Shown in pieces: positions 1-11,722 of a stretch of 64,000 nt of DNA. Origin of the DNA: Carettochelys insculpta (Eukaryota > Chordata > Testudines > Carettochelyidae); the NCBI RefSeq assembly GCF_033958435.1, contig NC_134145.1:34437501-34501500 (forward strand), written 5' to 3'. Made by a program: the position numbers and the translations under genes. The notes under the pieces are model-generated. The model was not told where the DNA came from. It worked only from the letters and a program-made list of their open reading frames with translations, and searched no databases. The first letter of the stretch is position 1, and each line of letters begins with the position of its first letter.

Positions 1-510
1 ACGTGTAGACGATCTGCGTCCCGCACCATCGAAATAGCGGGGTCCGCCATAGCGGCCATCAGCTGAGGGGTTGAGAGATGCTCTCTCTCCAGCCCCTGCG
101 GGGCTCTATGGTCATCGTGTGCAGCAGCCCTTAGCCCAGGGCTTCTGGCTGCTGCTGCCGCAGCTGGGGATCCATGCTGCATGCACAGGGTCTGCAACCA
201 GTTGTCGGCTCTGCGGATCTTGTGTTGTTTAGTGCAACTGTGTCTGGGAGGGGCCCTTTAAGGGAGCGGCTTGCTGTTGAGTCTGCCCTGTGACCCTGTC
301 TGCAGCTGTTCCTGGCACCCTTATTTCGATGTGTGCTACTTTGGCGTGTAGACGTTCCCTCACAGCGCCTATTTCGATGTGGTGCTGCCCAGCGTCGAAG
401 TTGAATGTTGACGTTGCCAGCCCTGGAGGACGTGTAGACGTTATTCATCGAAATAAGTCGCTACATCGAAATAAGCTATTTCGATGTAGCGTGCACGTGT
501 AGATGTAGCC
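1..510 (-). mobile_element. Non-autonomous PIF/Harbinger element, cut by window edge
   Basis: This is the reverse complement of most of the element at 36619-37372. Its 5' terminus lies at 510, where the terminal inverted repeat (reads GGCTACATCTACACGTGCAC on the minus strand) meets TTA. The other end lies outside the window. Subterminal ATCGAAAT/ATTTCGAT motifs are repeated many times. The inside keeps a CTTAAAGGGCCCC promoter-like stretch and a start codon reading MDPQ, as in the larger Harbinger copies, followed by a stop after about 14 codons. A 105-residue frame (131-448, minus) is shared with the other copy but overlaps these landmarks and is not a known protein. I infer an internal-deletion derivative of a two-gene Harbinger. 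Confidence 0.75.
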
Positions 511-994
511 TTAGTGTTATAGTTCTTGTACAGTATAACCTCAATACTGTTATAATGCTCCATTTAACTGCAAAGCTCAAAACACTGCCTTTTAAAGACA
601 TGAATGAAATAATGCAGGCATTGAGTGCCTTAAAATACAAGTGTGTCTCGTTACTGGAAATGTTTAAGAATTTAGGCTTGAAAAGTTGCCTGTATTGGCC
701 TGCAGACACTCTCAAAACAGTATTTTGGAACTCATTAAGAATTTAGTCTTGATAGTCACTTTGCAATGGAGGCAAAGGGGCTATGTTTCAAGGACATGAA
801 GATACCATTGTATTGTGAAAAGTCTCAAACTCAGCAGGAGCCTATGGACTTCAAGATGATCCATAGCAAAGATACACTGGTGCCTGTCGAAAAGCGGGGG
901 AATAGTGAAAAGCAGATAGGTGGGATTATTAAACAGATAAGTATTGCTGGCAAGAAAATGGAAATTGCCTTCTGATAAAAAATGATATGGAATG
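511..994. other. Interval with no recognised gene or repeat
   Basis: AT-rich sequence between the Harbinger miniature and the first recognisable CR1 bases. Short open frames on both strands show no domain. The right part may be unrecognised 5' CR1 sequence, but I cannot show this. Confidence 0.4.
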
Positions 995-1079
995 TTAATA
1001 ATCAATGGGACATATAATCAGGAGTATAAAATTCATCGGAATGAAAAAATAGGTTGTACTAGTGTGGGAATGGCACTAT

Positions 1080-1500
1080 AAAGCTGCATCAAAAGAGGCA
1101 TGCAAATTAGCGGGATTGGTAATGCAAATGAGGCGTGGATTTAAATATACTTCATTTACATATTTCTGTGTCATCTGGCTTCCAGAAGAGCCATTTCCAG
1201 AAGCCAAAGCAGTTGTGTGGACAGGGTTCCTTTGAAAGGAAGCCCTCCTTTCAAAAGCACTCTGCTTATTGAAACAAAATAGGAAGAAAGGTGCTTTTGA
1301 AAGCAAGGGGGGATTCTTTTCAAAGGAACCCCTTCCACATGGCTGCTTTGGCTTCCATAAATGGCTCTTCCAGAAGCCAGATCACACAAGAATATGCAAA
1401 TGAGGCACAAGATATTTAAATTTGTGCCTCATTTGCATTTCTGAACTTGCTCATTTGCATGCCCCTGCCAAAAGGGAAGGGCCATGTGCATGCAGCTCAA
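1080..1500. mobile_element. Foldback miniature element inside CR1
   Basis: An imperfect palindrome of about 400 bp. The left arm carries GCATGCAAATTAG and ATGCAAATGAGGC, the mirror of GCCTCATTTGCAT and CATTTGCATGC in the right arm. The inner arms pair GGCTTCCAGAAGAGCC with GGCTCTTCCAGAAGCC and GGGTTCCTTTGAAAGGA with TTTTCAAAGGAACCC. No coding capacity. The same style of arms occurs at 5571-5985. Superfamily not certain; a Harbinger-type miniature is likely from resemblance to its neighbours. Confidence 0.65.
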
Positions 1501-1732
1501 GTATAGAATTAAATATAGTAAAAATCCTCAATAGATCAAAGTGGATCATAGAATGTCTATGGATAGAAAATTCATGCTTGAATAATTAGAATATAGAAAT
1601 AGGAATATACTGTTCACCCATTGACCAGGATGGTAATGGTGATTGTGAAATGCCCAGAGAGATTACAGAAGCTATAACAATTAAAAACTCTACAATAGTA
1701 GATTTCAATTAGCTCCATATTAATCGTGTAGC

Positions 1733-4700
1733 AACTCCGCCTTTGCTGGTCCTAAGCCTGGATGAAAAAGGAGGAAGGTTGGGCATCAGACTAGCAACTC
1801 AATCCCATAAAACCTACCAATTGCTACAGAAACAACAAGTGGAACCAAACAAAAATTAACTTGGTACGAAGGTATCGACTCTTTTTTTATGATGGTGCTG
1901 GATGAAAGCCGAAAGCTGAAAGCTGAAAGGAAGTTCAGTACCCGATGCACAGCTCAATTTTAAGTGCCAAAACCACAACAAAAATTGGAACATGGAATGT
2001 AAGGACCTTATACCAATGTGGAAAGCTAGTGCAATTATTCCATGAATTTGACAGTTATCAAATGGACATCTTAGGCACTAGCAAGATGAGATGGACAGGA
2101 AGTAATAGGCTAGTTAGTGATGGGAAAACCATTCTTTATTCAGGGAACGATAGTCATCATATACACGGCGTAGGCCTGATATTAAGGAAGGAAGTGTCAC
2201 GGGCATTGGTTGGATGGAAGCCAGTGAACGTATTATCACAGCGAGATTCAAGTCAAGGCATGCAAAAACTACAACCATCCAAGTGTATGCACCAACCGAG
2301 GATGCTGACGAAGCTGAAAAAGACGCGTTTTACAATCTGTTACAAGACGCCATCAGTGATGTTCTCAATCATGACATCCAGTTACTCACAGGTGATATGA
2401 ACATGCGAATAGATAACAGAAGACAGGGATGGGAACATGGGATTGGCCCATACGGCTCGTCAATGCAAACAAGCGACAATGGAGAGCACTTACTACTATC
2501 CTGTAGCATGAACAACTTGTGCATTGGAAATACCTATTTCGCACACAAGAATATCCATAAGAAAACATGGTGGTCGGCTGATGGTATCACTAACAATGAA
2601 ATAGACTATTTCTACATCAGCAAACGATGGCGATCAGCTCTACTAGATGTGAGAGTATACCGTGGAGCTGATGTTGGGTCAGACCACCATCTTTTGATGG
2701 CATTGCTCCGTCTTCACCTTAAAAGAAAACAAGAACGGCAAACAGCTCGGCCTTATGCAGTTGAAAAGTTAAGAGACCAAGCCATAGCTGAACAGTACAA
2801 ACTTAAACTTAGAAACCAATTTCAACAAATGCAACGTGAAACTTCACTCAAAGACCAGTGGATGCAGTTCAAAACAGCAGTGACTGAGATCGCAGAAGAG
2901 ATGATTGGTCGAAGGAGAGGCACACAAAAAGAATGCTGGATACAGGACAGGACCTGACAGTTGATTGATGAACGTAAGGTTGAGAAGAGGCAAAGAGATC
3001 AGGCAAAGTTGCCAGGTGAGAAAGCGGAAGCTGTGGCGAAGTACCAGTTGCTGGATCGTAGAGTCAAGAAAAGCTGTCGCGCTGACAAGAAAGAATGGAT
3101 AGAACGTAAAGGTGCTGAAGCACAAGAGGCAGCAAAGAAATGAGACACCAAGACACTATATCATATTGTCCGGACGTTAACAGGAGCAAGAAGCAATAGC
3201 AACACTCGCATCAAAGACAAGAATGGGAAGATCTTACTCAGTAAAGAAGAGCAAGATGCACGCTGGGTAGAACACTTCAAAGAAACACTGAACCAACCGA
3301 ACTCAACCTACAACTTCAGTAACTTCAAATCTCCCTGACAAGCTGAAAGTAGACCTAGACATGATCACGACTGAGGAAACACATAGAGCAACAAAGGCGC
3401 TAAAGAACAAGACTGCTGGCCTAGACCAAATTGCAGCTGAACTATTGAAGTATGGTGGAAACTCCATGGTGCAGGAACTGACAGGGCTGTTGAATGAATG
3501 TTGGACAATAGAGTGCGTCCCAGGCAAGTGGAGGAAGGGAATGATTGTCAAGTTATCAAAGAAGGGGAATGTCACTGATTGTTACCTCTCCAATTGTATC
3601 ACACTCCTTTCGGTCCCTGGTAAGGTCTTCTGCATCGTCCTACTCAGAAGGTTGCAGAGCATGGTAGATAAAACACTGCGTGAAGAGCAAGCCGGATTTC
3701 GCTGTGGACGATTGTCTAGTGAACAGATCTTCACATTGTGCAACATCATCGAACAGCGTATCGAGTTCCAACGGCTGCTGTTAATTAACTACAATGACTT
3801 TAAAAAGGCGTTTGACAGTGTTCATAGAGAACCATTATGGATCATAGTGTGAACATATGGCATCCCACAAAACTACATCAACATCTTCTGAAATCTTTAT
3901 CTAAACTCTAGTTGCTGTGAGGACCGATAATGGGATGACAGATTTCTTCAAACATCGACTCCGGAGTGCATCAAGGGTGCATCCTGTCTCCATTCTTGTT
4001 CCTTCTGGCAGTGGACTTCATCATGAGAAAGGTGATGAGCAACACACATCTAGGTATCTCATGGAAAGATCAGCATCGACTCACAGATCTGGACTTTGCA
4101 GATGATATTGCACTGCTAGCAAAAACGAGCGAATGCTTGCAAGGCATGACGACAAATTTGGAAGCAGAAGCTGGCAAAATTGGGCTGAGGATAAATAGTG
4201 ATAAAACAAAGTTGATGTGGGTTGGGAACACTCAGACAAACACACCACTCGTGGTCAGATGCCAACCCATAGAAGAAGTACAGCGGTTCCCCTATCTTGG
4301 CAGCACTCTAATGATGGAGGTGTCGAGGCAGATGTTAACTGCAGAATCGGTAAGGCGTCAGCAGTGTTCCAAAGACTGCGCCCAATTTGGTCTGCACCAA
4401 CAATGGACTCTGCAACAAAAGTTCGACTGTATAAACACCATCATCATGCCAGTTGCCATTTACGCTAGCAAAATGTGGAAAATAACATCAAGAGTAGCAC
4501 GCAAGCTCAATGTATTCCACCAGCATTGCTTACGAAAGATCCTGGGTGTCACCTACTGTGATCGCGTTACCAATGAGGAGATACTACAAAGATGTGGGTC
4601 ACGGGCACTGCAGGGTATCGTGACAGAGCGCAGAGTGCGGTTTGCTAGACACATTCTGCGTCTGCCAGATCAACTGCACCCAAAGACTGCAATGAGATAG

Positions 4701-4889
4701 ATACTGGCAGAGGGAAGAAGGAAGAGAGGCAGGCCACTCAAGACCTGGCGCACCACACTTAAGGAAGACTTATTAAACGTTGGTATATCATGGGAGGAGG
4801 AGGAATTATTTGCAGCCGACCGAAATCTCTGGTGAGCACTTGTTGCCCAATGTGCCCAGATGCACAGGCGGACCTAAGTCTAAGTAACT
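1733..4889 (+). mobile_element. Nearly full-length RTE-clade LINE
   Basis: About 3.16 kb, the usual size of RTE elements, inserted in the older CR1 and flanked by a 7-bp duplication GTGTAGC (1726-1732 and 4890-4896). It has a short 5' region with small tandem AAGCTGAAAG units near 1910. A decayed open frame follows, carrying an apurinic-type endonuclease then reverse transcriptase, and ending near 4877. CR1 sequence resumes directly after the right duplication, which confirms the boundaries. Multiple frameshifts mean it is inactive. Confidence 0.8.
1945..4877 (+). pseudogene. RTE endonuclease-reverse transcriptase, frameshifted
   Basis: The endonuclease begins TKIGTWNVRTLYQ (about 1980) and continues through GVGLILRKEV. 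It changes frame near 2214 and goes on with LLTGDMNMRIDN (about 2385) and ADVGSDHHLLMALLRLH (about 2680). The metal-binding Glu position, normally in an SEMRW-like motif, reads TSKMRW here, so the endonuclease looks catalytically dead. RT motifs are NKTAGLDQIAAELLK (about 3410), EEQAGFRCGR, DFKKAFDSVHREPLW (3800), HQGCILSPFLFLLAVDF (3966), then LDFADDIALLAK (4090) with the FADD active site intact. A C-terminal region follows with HQHCLRKILGVTY. Stops occur at 2956, 3141, 3850 and 4698. Family knowledge: target-primed retrotransposition enzyme. Confidence 0.8.
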
Positions 4890-5570
4890 GTGTAGCTATC
4901 ATCTCACAACAAGATGAAGAGAAAAACTTCTCGGCACTATAAATGACTGCTTTGTGGAGCAGCTAGTTCTGGAATTTGTGAGCAAGACAATTCTTGGTTT
5001 AGAACTAAGTGGAGCACAGGATCTGGTCTAAGAGATGAGTATAACTGAATCACTCAGTATTAGTAACCATAATATAATTGAAGTGGACATTCTTGTGGGA
5101 GGGAAAGCACCAAACAAGCCCCCTACAGTAGCATTTAACTTCAGAAAGGGAAGCTACAGAAAAATGAGGAGGTGAAACAGAAATTTTAAAAAGGTACATT
5201 TACAAAAGGGAAACGCGTGTAAGCTGCACAGAAATTTAAAAACCACCATAATAGAGCCTCAAACTGAAAAAAACATATGGGGACCAAAAAGTAATAGCAT
5301 GGCTAAACAAGAAAGTAAAAGAAGAAGTGAGAAAGAACACCACATCTTTAAACAATTGGAAGATAAATCTAAGGAAAATAGCAAGGACCAAAGAATCTGG
5401 CAAGTCAAGCGAGAAGAATAATTCGGAGACCAAAAAAGAATCTGAAGAATAACTAGCCCAAAACTGATAAAGTAACAGCAATTTTTTTAAAAAATTACAT
5501 TAGAAGCAGGATACCTGCCAAACAATCAGTGGGACCATTAGATGATCAAGGCTCTAAAGCAGCACTCAGT

Positions 5571-5985
5571 GGCCGTTTCTACACAGGCCACTCTCTTTGA
5601 AAGTGGCATGGCAATACATGGCCCGAAATATGCTAATGAGGCATGGATGCAAGTTCTCCGTGCCTCATTAGCAGACAGTCACGTGATTTGGAGTCTGGAA
5701 GACATTTCTTCCGGACTCCAAAATGCCATTTAGAAGCGCAGCCCTCGGGGGTCTTCCGGAAGTAAGTCCTTCTTCCAGAGGCCCCCTTCTTCCCAAAAAT
5801 TTTCAGGAAGAAGGGGCCTCTGGAAGGACTTCCTACCAGAAGAGCCCCTGGGGCTGCGCTTCTACACGGCATTTTGGAGTCCGGAAGAAATGTCTTCTGG
5901 ACTCCAAATCACGTGACTATATGCTAATGAGGCATGGGGAATTTGCATATTTTGGGCCATGTATTACCAGGCCACTTTCGAGAGA
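5571..5985. mobile_element. Foldback miniature element inside CR1
   Basis: A long near-perfect palindrome. Left-arm blocks such as TATGCTAATGAGGCATG, ATCACGTGATTTGGAGTC-like and CCAGAGGCCCCCTTCTTCC are mirrored in the right arm (about 5775-5960). The centre lies near 5797. The left end begins GGCCGTTTCTACACAGGCC, close to the CTACAC-bearing Harbinger ends seen elsewhere here. The right end lacks the outermost bases. The 79- and 114-residue frames through it are arm artefacts. CR1 sequence lies on both sides. Confidence 0.75.
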
Positions 5986-6312
5986 CTTGAGAGTCATTTT
6001 AGGTAACATATCTAGGGAACTGTTCCAGATTGAGGTATCAACAGGAGATGGTTTTGGAACAAAGTGATTAAAATTAAAGAGTGATAAGTCACCAGGACCA
6101 GACAGTATTCACTCAAGCATTTTGAAGGAACTCAAAAATTAAATGGCAGATCTAAGCATGGTATGTAACCCACCACTTGAATCTGCTTCTGAACCAGATG
6201 ACTGAAGGCTAGTTAACATGACACCAGTTTTTAAAAAAAGGCTCCAGAGGCAATCCCAACAATTATAGGCCAGCAAACCTAATTTCATTACCAAGCAAAC
6301 TGGTCAACACTA

Positions 6313-6620
6313 CAGGCTGATCCTCTCTAGTTTTGTACCCTTGGGACCTGACTAGTGCTGAACCATAGAATTTGTTGAACCACAGGAAGTCAGTATTGTC
6401 TTGCAGCATTACCAATACTTCCACTGCTACTGGGCTCTTGGAAGACATGTAGGGGTAAATTACAGCTGAATAACAGCACAGAACACAGACAACCAGGATT
6501 GGTGGTGGGAAATAAACTTTATGGAACTACAGGAAACTTGGCCACACTCACGGTAAGTGGACATCCAGCTAACCAAAAATCAAGCCAGACGAGAATGCCA
6601 GACTAGAGACGTTCAACCTG
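6313..6620. mobile_element. TA-flanked miniature DNA transposon inside CR1
   Basis: Terminal inverted repeats begin CAGGCTGATCCTCTCTAG on the left and end GACTAGAGACGTTCAACCTG on the right. TA flanks both sides (6311-6312, 6621-6622). The same family occurs at 11165-11479. A TA duplication and about 20-bp ends suggest a Tc1/mariner-type non-autonomous element; this is inference from the ends alone. CR1 RT sequence continues after it. Confidence 0.65.
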
Positions 6621-7652
6621 TATAGTAAAGAAGAGATTTAAATCGCTCTGAGAGATGAACACACTATGTTGGGGGCAGAGTCAACATAGCTTTTGTAAAG
6701 GGAAAACATGTCTCACTAATTCATTAGAATTCTTCGAAAGGTCAGACATATGGACAAAGTATACTTGGCCTCATCCAATTCCACTCTTGGCCATGCCCCT
6801 TCTGGGAGCATGAAGCCAGGCCTCTCTCATATCTTGTCCTGAGACTTGCAACAGCTGTCAGCACCTGCTGCTTACAATCCTTTGGGGGAGCTTGTCAAAA
6901 GCTTTCTGAAAGTCATTCAGCCCTCAGTACTGCCCAGACTGCAGCACTGCTCCCCACACTTCCTTACAGCCATGGGCAGTGCTGCTGTGGCATTTCAAAG
7001 GGGCCCAGGGGAAATTGCCTCCTTTGTCCCCCTGCTGCCCGAGGGCCTGGTCTCAAGGAAAAGCAAGCCACCATGGGATAAAAGGGAAGGTCCTGTCATG
7101 GATCAGTAAATGGTTACAAGTCAGTATACAAAGGATAGGATTTAATAGTCAATTTTTGGAATGGAGGCAGCTAAATAATGGTGTTTGCCATGGATCTGTA
7201 CTGAGAGGAGTGCTGTTCAAAGCATTCAGAAATGTTCTGGAAAATGGGGGTAAAGTGAGGTGGCAAAAGTTGCAGATGAAGTAATTACTCAAGACAGTTA
7301 AGTCTAAGCAGACTCAAGGTAGTGAAGTTCAGAGAATTACAAAGGGATTTCACAGAACCAGATGACTAGGCAACAAAATGGCAGATGAAATTCAACATTC
7401 TTAAATACAAAGAAATACACACATTGGAACACAGGAACCCAGCTATCCATAGCAAAAAATGGGGTCTAAATTAGCTGTTACCACTCAAGAAAGATCTTGG
7501 AGTCAACATGGACAGTTCTCTGAAAACATCTGCTCACTCTATTCAGCAGCAGTGAAAAAAAGCTAACAGAATATTAGGAACCATTAGGAAAGTGATAGAT
7601 AAGGCAGTAAATATCAAATGTATATTCCAAACACCTTGAATTTATACACACA

Positions 7653-7877
7653 GGGTGTGTCTACACTAGACTCAGAACATCTATACACATTGTTTTGTTG
7701 ACAGAAAGTGTTGACAAAAAACGCTGTGTAGATGCTCCAGGGACCCTTTTGTTGACAGAGCAGATCAAAAGATTGATCTGCTTTTATATTTAGATAGGAT
7801 TTGTGACAGAAGTTTTGTCAGAACATCCCTTCCAACACTAACTTTTAGAGATAGATGCTTCTAGTGTAGACATAGCC
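7653..7877. mobile_element. Short Harbinger-type miniature element
   Basis: 225 bp with ends GGGTGTGTCTACACTAGA and CTAGTGTAGACATAGCC. The inner arms carry TTGTTGACAGA and TTTTGTCAGAA. It interrupts the CR1 RT region. The flanks ACA/ACC would be a decayed 3-bp duplication. The GTGTCTACAC core is the same as in the larger Harbinger copies here. Confidence 0.6.
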
Positions 7878-8545
7878 ACCCCACCCCCCATACCTACCGT
7901 GGTATACATGGTCTTCCCAATACCTTGAATACTGTTTGCAGATGTGGTTGCCCCACCCTGAAAAGATATTACAATAGGAAAAGGTACAGAGAAAGGAATC
8001 TAAAATGCTTAAGAGTATAGAGCAGCTTCCATGTGAGGAGATATTAAAAAGACAAGACTGTTCACCTTAGAAAAGACATGACAAGGGGGATATGATAGAC
8101 AGTCATGCTCACCTATCTGTCAAAGCTGAAGGAGAGCATCATGTATTCCTCACATAACAGAGGAGCCAGGTGTCACTCAATGACATAGCAAGCAAAAGGA
8201 TGTACTTCTTTACACCACACACAATCAACCTCAGAACTCTTTGCCAGGAGATGTATTGAAGACCAAAAGTATAAGAGGGTTAAAAAAAATTAAGTTAATG
8301 GAGGACAAGCCCATCAATGCCTATTAGCCAAGATATCCAGACTTGTAACCCCAAGGGCAGGTGTCCCTGGACTCTGTCTGCCAATAGCTGAGAGTGTATG
8401 ACAGAGGAGAGATCACTTTTACATGTTCTGTTCACTCACTCTGAAGCACCTGGCGTTGGCCAGTCGGAAGACAGAATAATGGGCTAGATGGGCTTCCGCT
8501 CTGAGCCAGCATGGCTGTTCTTATGTTTTCATCTCAAATCAGGAT

Positions 8546-10150
8546 GAAATGATGAACTTCATGGTTTTTACCTGAGAAGGGGTTTCCAGAAAAATTCCTT
8601 TTCTGAAGAACTGAAAGTGGTTTTCAGATTGCGGTCTGCCTGCAGGCAGAAGGTGAAGTTGCCAAGAGCCTGCAGAATGAACAAGTCTCTGGTAGGCTGC
8701 TGGCCAGACAGGGAGGCTGCAGGTGGAGGTTCTGACATACTGTCTATGCCTTCCTCTCCCCAAATCTGGCGTGTCTAGTTCCCTACCTGGAAGGTCCTTG
8801 TCATTTTTACTGTTACCTTGCAGATTGAAATTAAAATGGACAAGAACCATTTTATGAAAAGGGTATTTTCCACTGAACAATTATGAAGGAAAGTTCATGA
8901 CCAATACATCTAGGAAACCTAAAAAGAGCAGGCATTTTTTTTTCCTGACTAACAGACCTATGTTCAGCTGCCCACTCCTGGTGCTTATTCAGAAAATCTG
9001 GTTAATTTAAGTTTACCAACTGCTTCCTGGAAACTATAGTATTAAGAGTTTGACTTTACATTGTTAAATTTCTTTTCCATTTCTTTGTGAATATCTCTAA
9101 TAAGTATTTTAATACTTGGAAGAAGACATCTACAATAAATGGTGCAGATTCATTATACTACTCACTCTAAAACAGAACCAAAAAACCCAAACCAACCCAG
9201 AATTCCAAGAGCAAAAGGAATTCCATGATTTACAAATTACTAAACAAGGACTATCTGATCTCACTAGGCCACCTGCATTTGCTCTGCTATTCACTTACAG
9301 CAAAAACAAAAACTAAGGTCATTTGACTATAGCCTGAACACGATACAGTGGCTTTATGACAAACCCCCAAAGTACATTGTTTTCAATGGCCTGTATTCAA
9401 GCCTCTTACAAATATGTACAGAGGCAGCCTAGTGTTAAGTCTTCATTGCATTCTGCGTAGCCTTTTTCCCCCCCACTGTTTAGATAAGCCCTCTCACTCT
9501 CTACTGCATCTTGTTTTTCAACTTTCTTCCCCTCCCGCCAACCACATCTTTTTGCCTGCTATTTTTGTTAAAGGCAACATAAACGTTAAGCAAAACAGGT
9601 ATTGTTTTGCTGGTACTGAGTAGCCACACAGGTACGATCCGGTTCCAAAGGATGAAAGGTTCCCTTCTCCCCGCGTGGGTTCTGGGGCAAGAGGAGCACG
9701 ATTAAAAAAGGACCACAAACAACATAAAGAATACCAAATACACCCCGTGGTTAGGCAGCCGCCAGCTCCTTGACAAACACTACACCCTAAGCTATTCCTG
9801 CTTCAAGCTAAATTACCTGCGTGTGGGGCATTGTGTTTGGGGGCCGCTAGCCAGAAAGCAGAGCCTACATAACTTCTGCTTTGTTGTTCACTCTGTTTAA
9901 TTGCCAAACCTCCCACATTGGTGGTGGGGGGTCAAGCTATGCCGATGAATCACACAAGTGGACTGCACATAGCATAAATTTACACCTAAAACTCAGGAGA
10001 GCTCAGGGAGTGAAAGTGCGCTTGAGACCTGCCAGCCTGCAGTGCTAAGGGAGGGAAGGCTTTTAGGATCCTCTCTCTATCATGCACACCCACACAAAAA
10101 CCAAACACAATCATGGGTTGATTTATTAATCTAATTAATTCTAACACCTA
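8546..10150. other. Interval with no recognised gene
   Basis: Unique-looking sequence without a recognised repeat or domain. The open frames (for example 8539-8880 minus and 9116-9316 plus) are short and unsupported. Confidence 0.4.
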
Positions 10151-10154
10151 TGTG

Positions 10155-10360
10155 CTGTTGCCCACCCTAACACTAACCCTGTGACTTTTGGTGAGTGATT
10201 TAATAGTGGCATGCCTTGGTTTCCCCATTTATAAATTAGGTTGATTTTACACAATTTTACACAATTACAAGCTACAATTAATAACGCATGTTTAATGCCT
10301 TGAGATCCTTACATGGAAGGCTTTGTGATACAAATGATGGTGATAAATGAGTATGGAGCT
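10155..10360 (+). repeat. MIR-type SINE fragment, old
   Basis: The stretch carries CCCTGTGACTTTTGGTGAGT, then CTTGGTTTCCCCATTTATAA, followed by GATCCTTACATGGAAGG. This is the order of landmarks in the MIR/CORE-SINE family (a GTGACCTTGGGCAAG-like core, then a CAGTTTCCCCATCTG-like core). Strong divergence fits an ancient copy. Confidence 0.55.
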
Positions 10361-11160
10361 TTTCACATTGAGGAGTTCAGTGATCTGTTGCTCTTGGGTC
10401 ACTGAATGGCTCTTTCATGCTGTTTAAAATGAGACTACCACTACAGACAGGGGGATTAATTAGCAGGGCTACTTTTGGCAGCAATGGGGGAGAGGGTGTT
10501 TCCAGAAGGGCACGCTGGTCTGTGAAACCAGCTCATTTTTCTGTGACCGTGTTAGATCACGGTATGATAACCTCCGAATAAGGAGATCCTAGTAAAACAG
10601 CAGCAGGCACAGTCAAATAGTTGGTGCAGATTTGAAGCTAACCATGGAGAGTGGTATTCCATTTGCAGTAATTATATTCAATTTATTTTATAGGGTTCAG
10701 GAAGTCTGTGTCCCTTCATCCATCCCCTGGCCAATAGCTCCCAAAGAACAGCAAGAGATGATGCTATACTGCTGTCTACCCACACTGCAATGACAGGGTA
10801 ACACATTTTAATACCAGATTCCTAGTTCAACCATTTTATGAGTGAATTTAACCCAGTGCAGCTCTTGGAAAATGGACAGTTGTGTTGCGAAGAAAATTAG
10901 GCAACAACATTCAAAATTAGCAGCTGATATATTAACTATAATTTTATGTCCTGCCATGCCTCGTGTATTACTCTATGGCTATGGTTACACTGACCTGAAC
11001 CACTGGCAGCAGTATGCAAATAGAGGAATATTTGCATATTTGCTCACTAGCAGACACTGCCACCGGCACAAGAAAAGTCACCATTTGCCATCACCTATGA
11101 TGCATCTAGATCAATATTTTATAGAAATGTTGGAGGGATACCCCTATGCCTAAGAATTCT
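10361..11160. other. Interval with no recognised gene
   Basis: Unique-looking sequence. The 103-residue frame at 10842-11153 has no recognisable domain and normal intergenic composition, so I do not call it a gene. Confidence 0.4.
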
Positions 11161-11164
11161 ATGA

Positions 11165-11479
11165 CAGGTTGAACTTCTCTAGTTGGGCACCCCAGGACTC
11201 AGCTGGTGATGAGCTGGAGAATTTGTCGAGCCACAAGATGTCAATGTTGGGAAGTTACCACCACTTCCATTGCTTTCTGGGCTCTTAGAAGACAACTAAG
11301 GTTAAATTAGACCTAACAGAACAGAACGCTGACAGCCAGGACTGGTAGCCATAAACAAACTTTATGGGACCACCAGAAACTTGACCACATCCCAGGATAA
11401 GGGGGCACCTGGCTAACTAAAATCATGTGGGACTACAGGTGTCACATCTGAGGGTGCTGGACTAGAGAGATTCAACCTG
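11165..11479. mobile_element. TA-flanked miniature DNA transposon, same family as 6313-6620
   Basis: Ends CAGGTTGAACTTCTCTAG and CTAGAGAGATTCAACCTG form an inverted repeat of about 18-20 bp. TA follows on the right, while the left flank reads TGA, a decayed site. Internal landmarks such as GCTCTTAGAAGACAAC and ATAAACAAACTTTATGG are collinear with the copy in the CR1. No coding capacity. Confidence 0.65.
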
Positions 11480-11487
11480 TATAATAG

Positions 11488-11722
11488 CAACGAAGGGTCC
11501 TGTGGCACCTTATAGACTAACACAAAAGTTTTGAGCATGAGCTTATAAACTCTGGCTTATTTATACCTGGCCCTGCAGATTTCCAAGACCAGCATCTGAT
11601 GAAGTGAGCCTGTGCTAACCAAAGCTCATGCTCAAAACTTTTCTGTTAGTCTATAAGGTGCCACAGGACCCTTTGTTGCTGTTACAGATCCAGACTAACA
11701 CGGCTACCCCTCCGATACTTGA
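11488..11722. mobile_element. PLE 3'-end inverted dimer with 14-bp target duplication
   Basis: The left arm starts at CAACGAAGGGTCCTGTGG and is mirrored by a right arm ending in CCACAGGACCCTTTGTTG (about 11670). The right arm continues about 45 bp into the full PLE tail with GACTAACACGGCTACC. The duplication AACCTGTATAATAG lies at 11474-11487 and 11723-11736. The tail matches the end of the coding PLE at 55744-57553. The dimer landed at the edge of the miniature 11165-11479. Confidence 0.75.

Larger units (their letters stand above)
995..8545 (+). mobile_element. Old CR1 LINE split by five nested insertions
   Basis: CR1 pieces run in order on the plus strand. An endonuclease-region piece occurs at about 995-1080 and 1500-1732. 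The endonuclease-RT linker is at 4890-5570, the RT at 5986-6312 and 6621-7652, and the RT C-terminus and 3' UTR at 7878-8545. The RT start is readable as a decayed SDKSPGPDSIHSSILKEL stretch near 6080. The 3' end carries the tail ending GGCTGTTCTTATGTTTT. Many stops and frameshifts show it is long dead. The insertions are foldback 1080-1500, RTE 1733-4889, foldback 5571-5985, TA-flanked miniature 6313-6620 and miniature 7653-7877. Removing them restores a collinear CR1, which is the main evidence. Confidence 0.75.
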
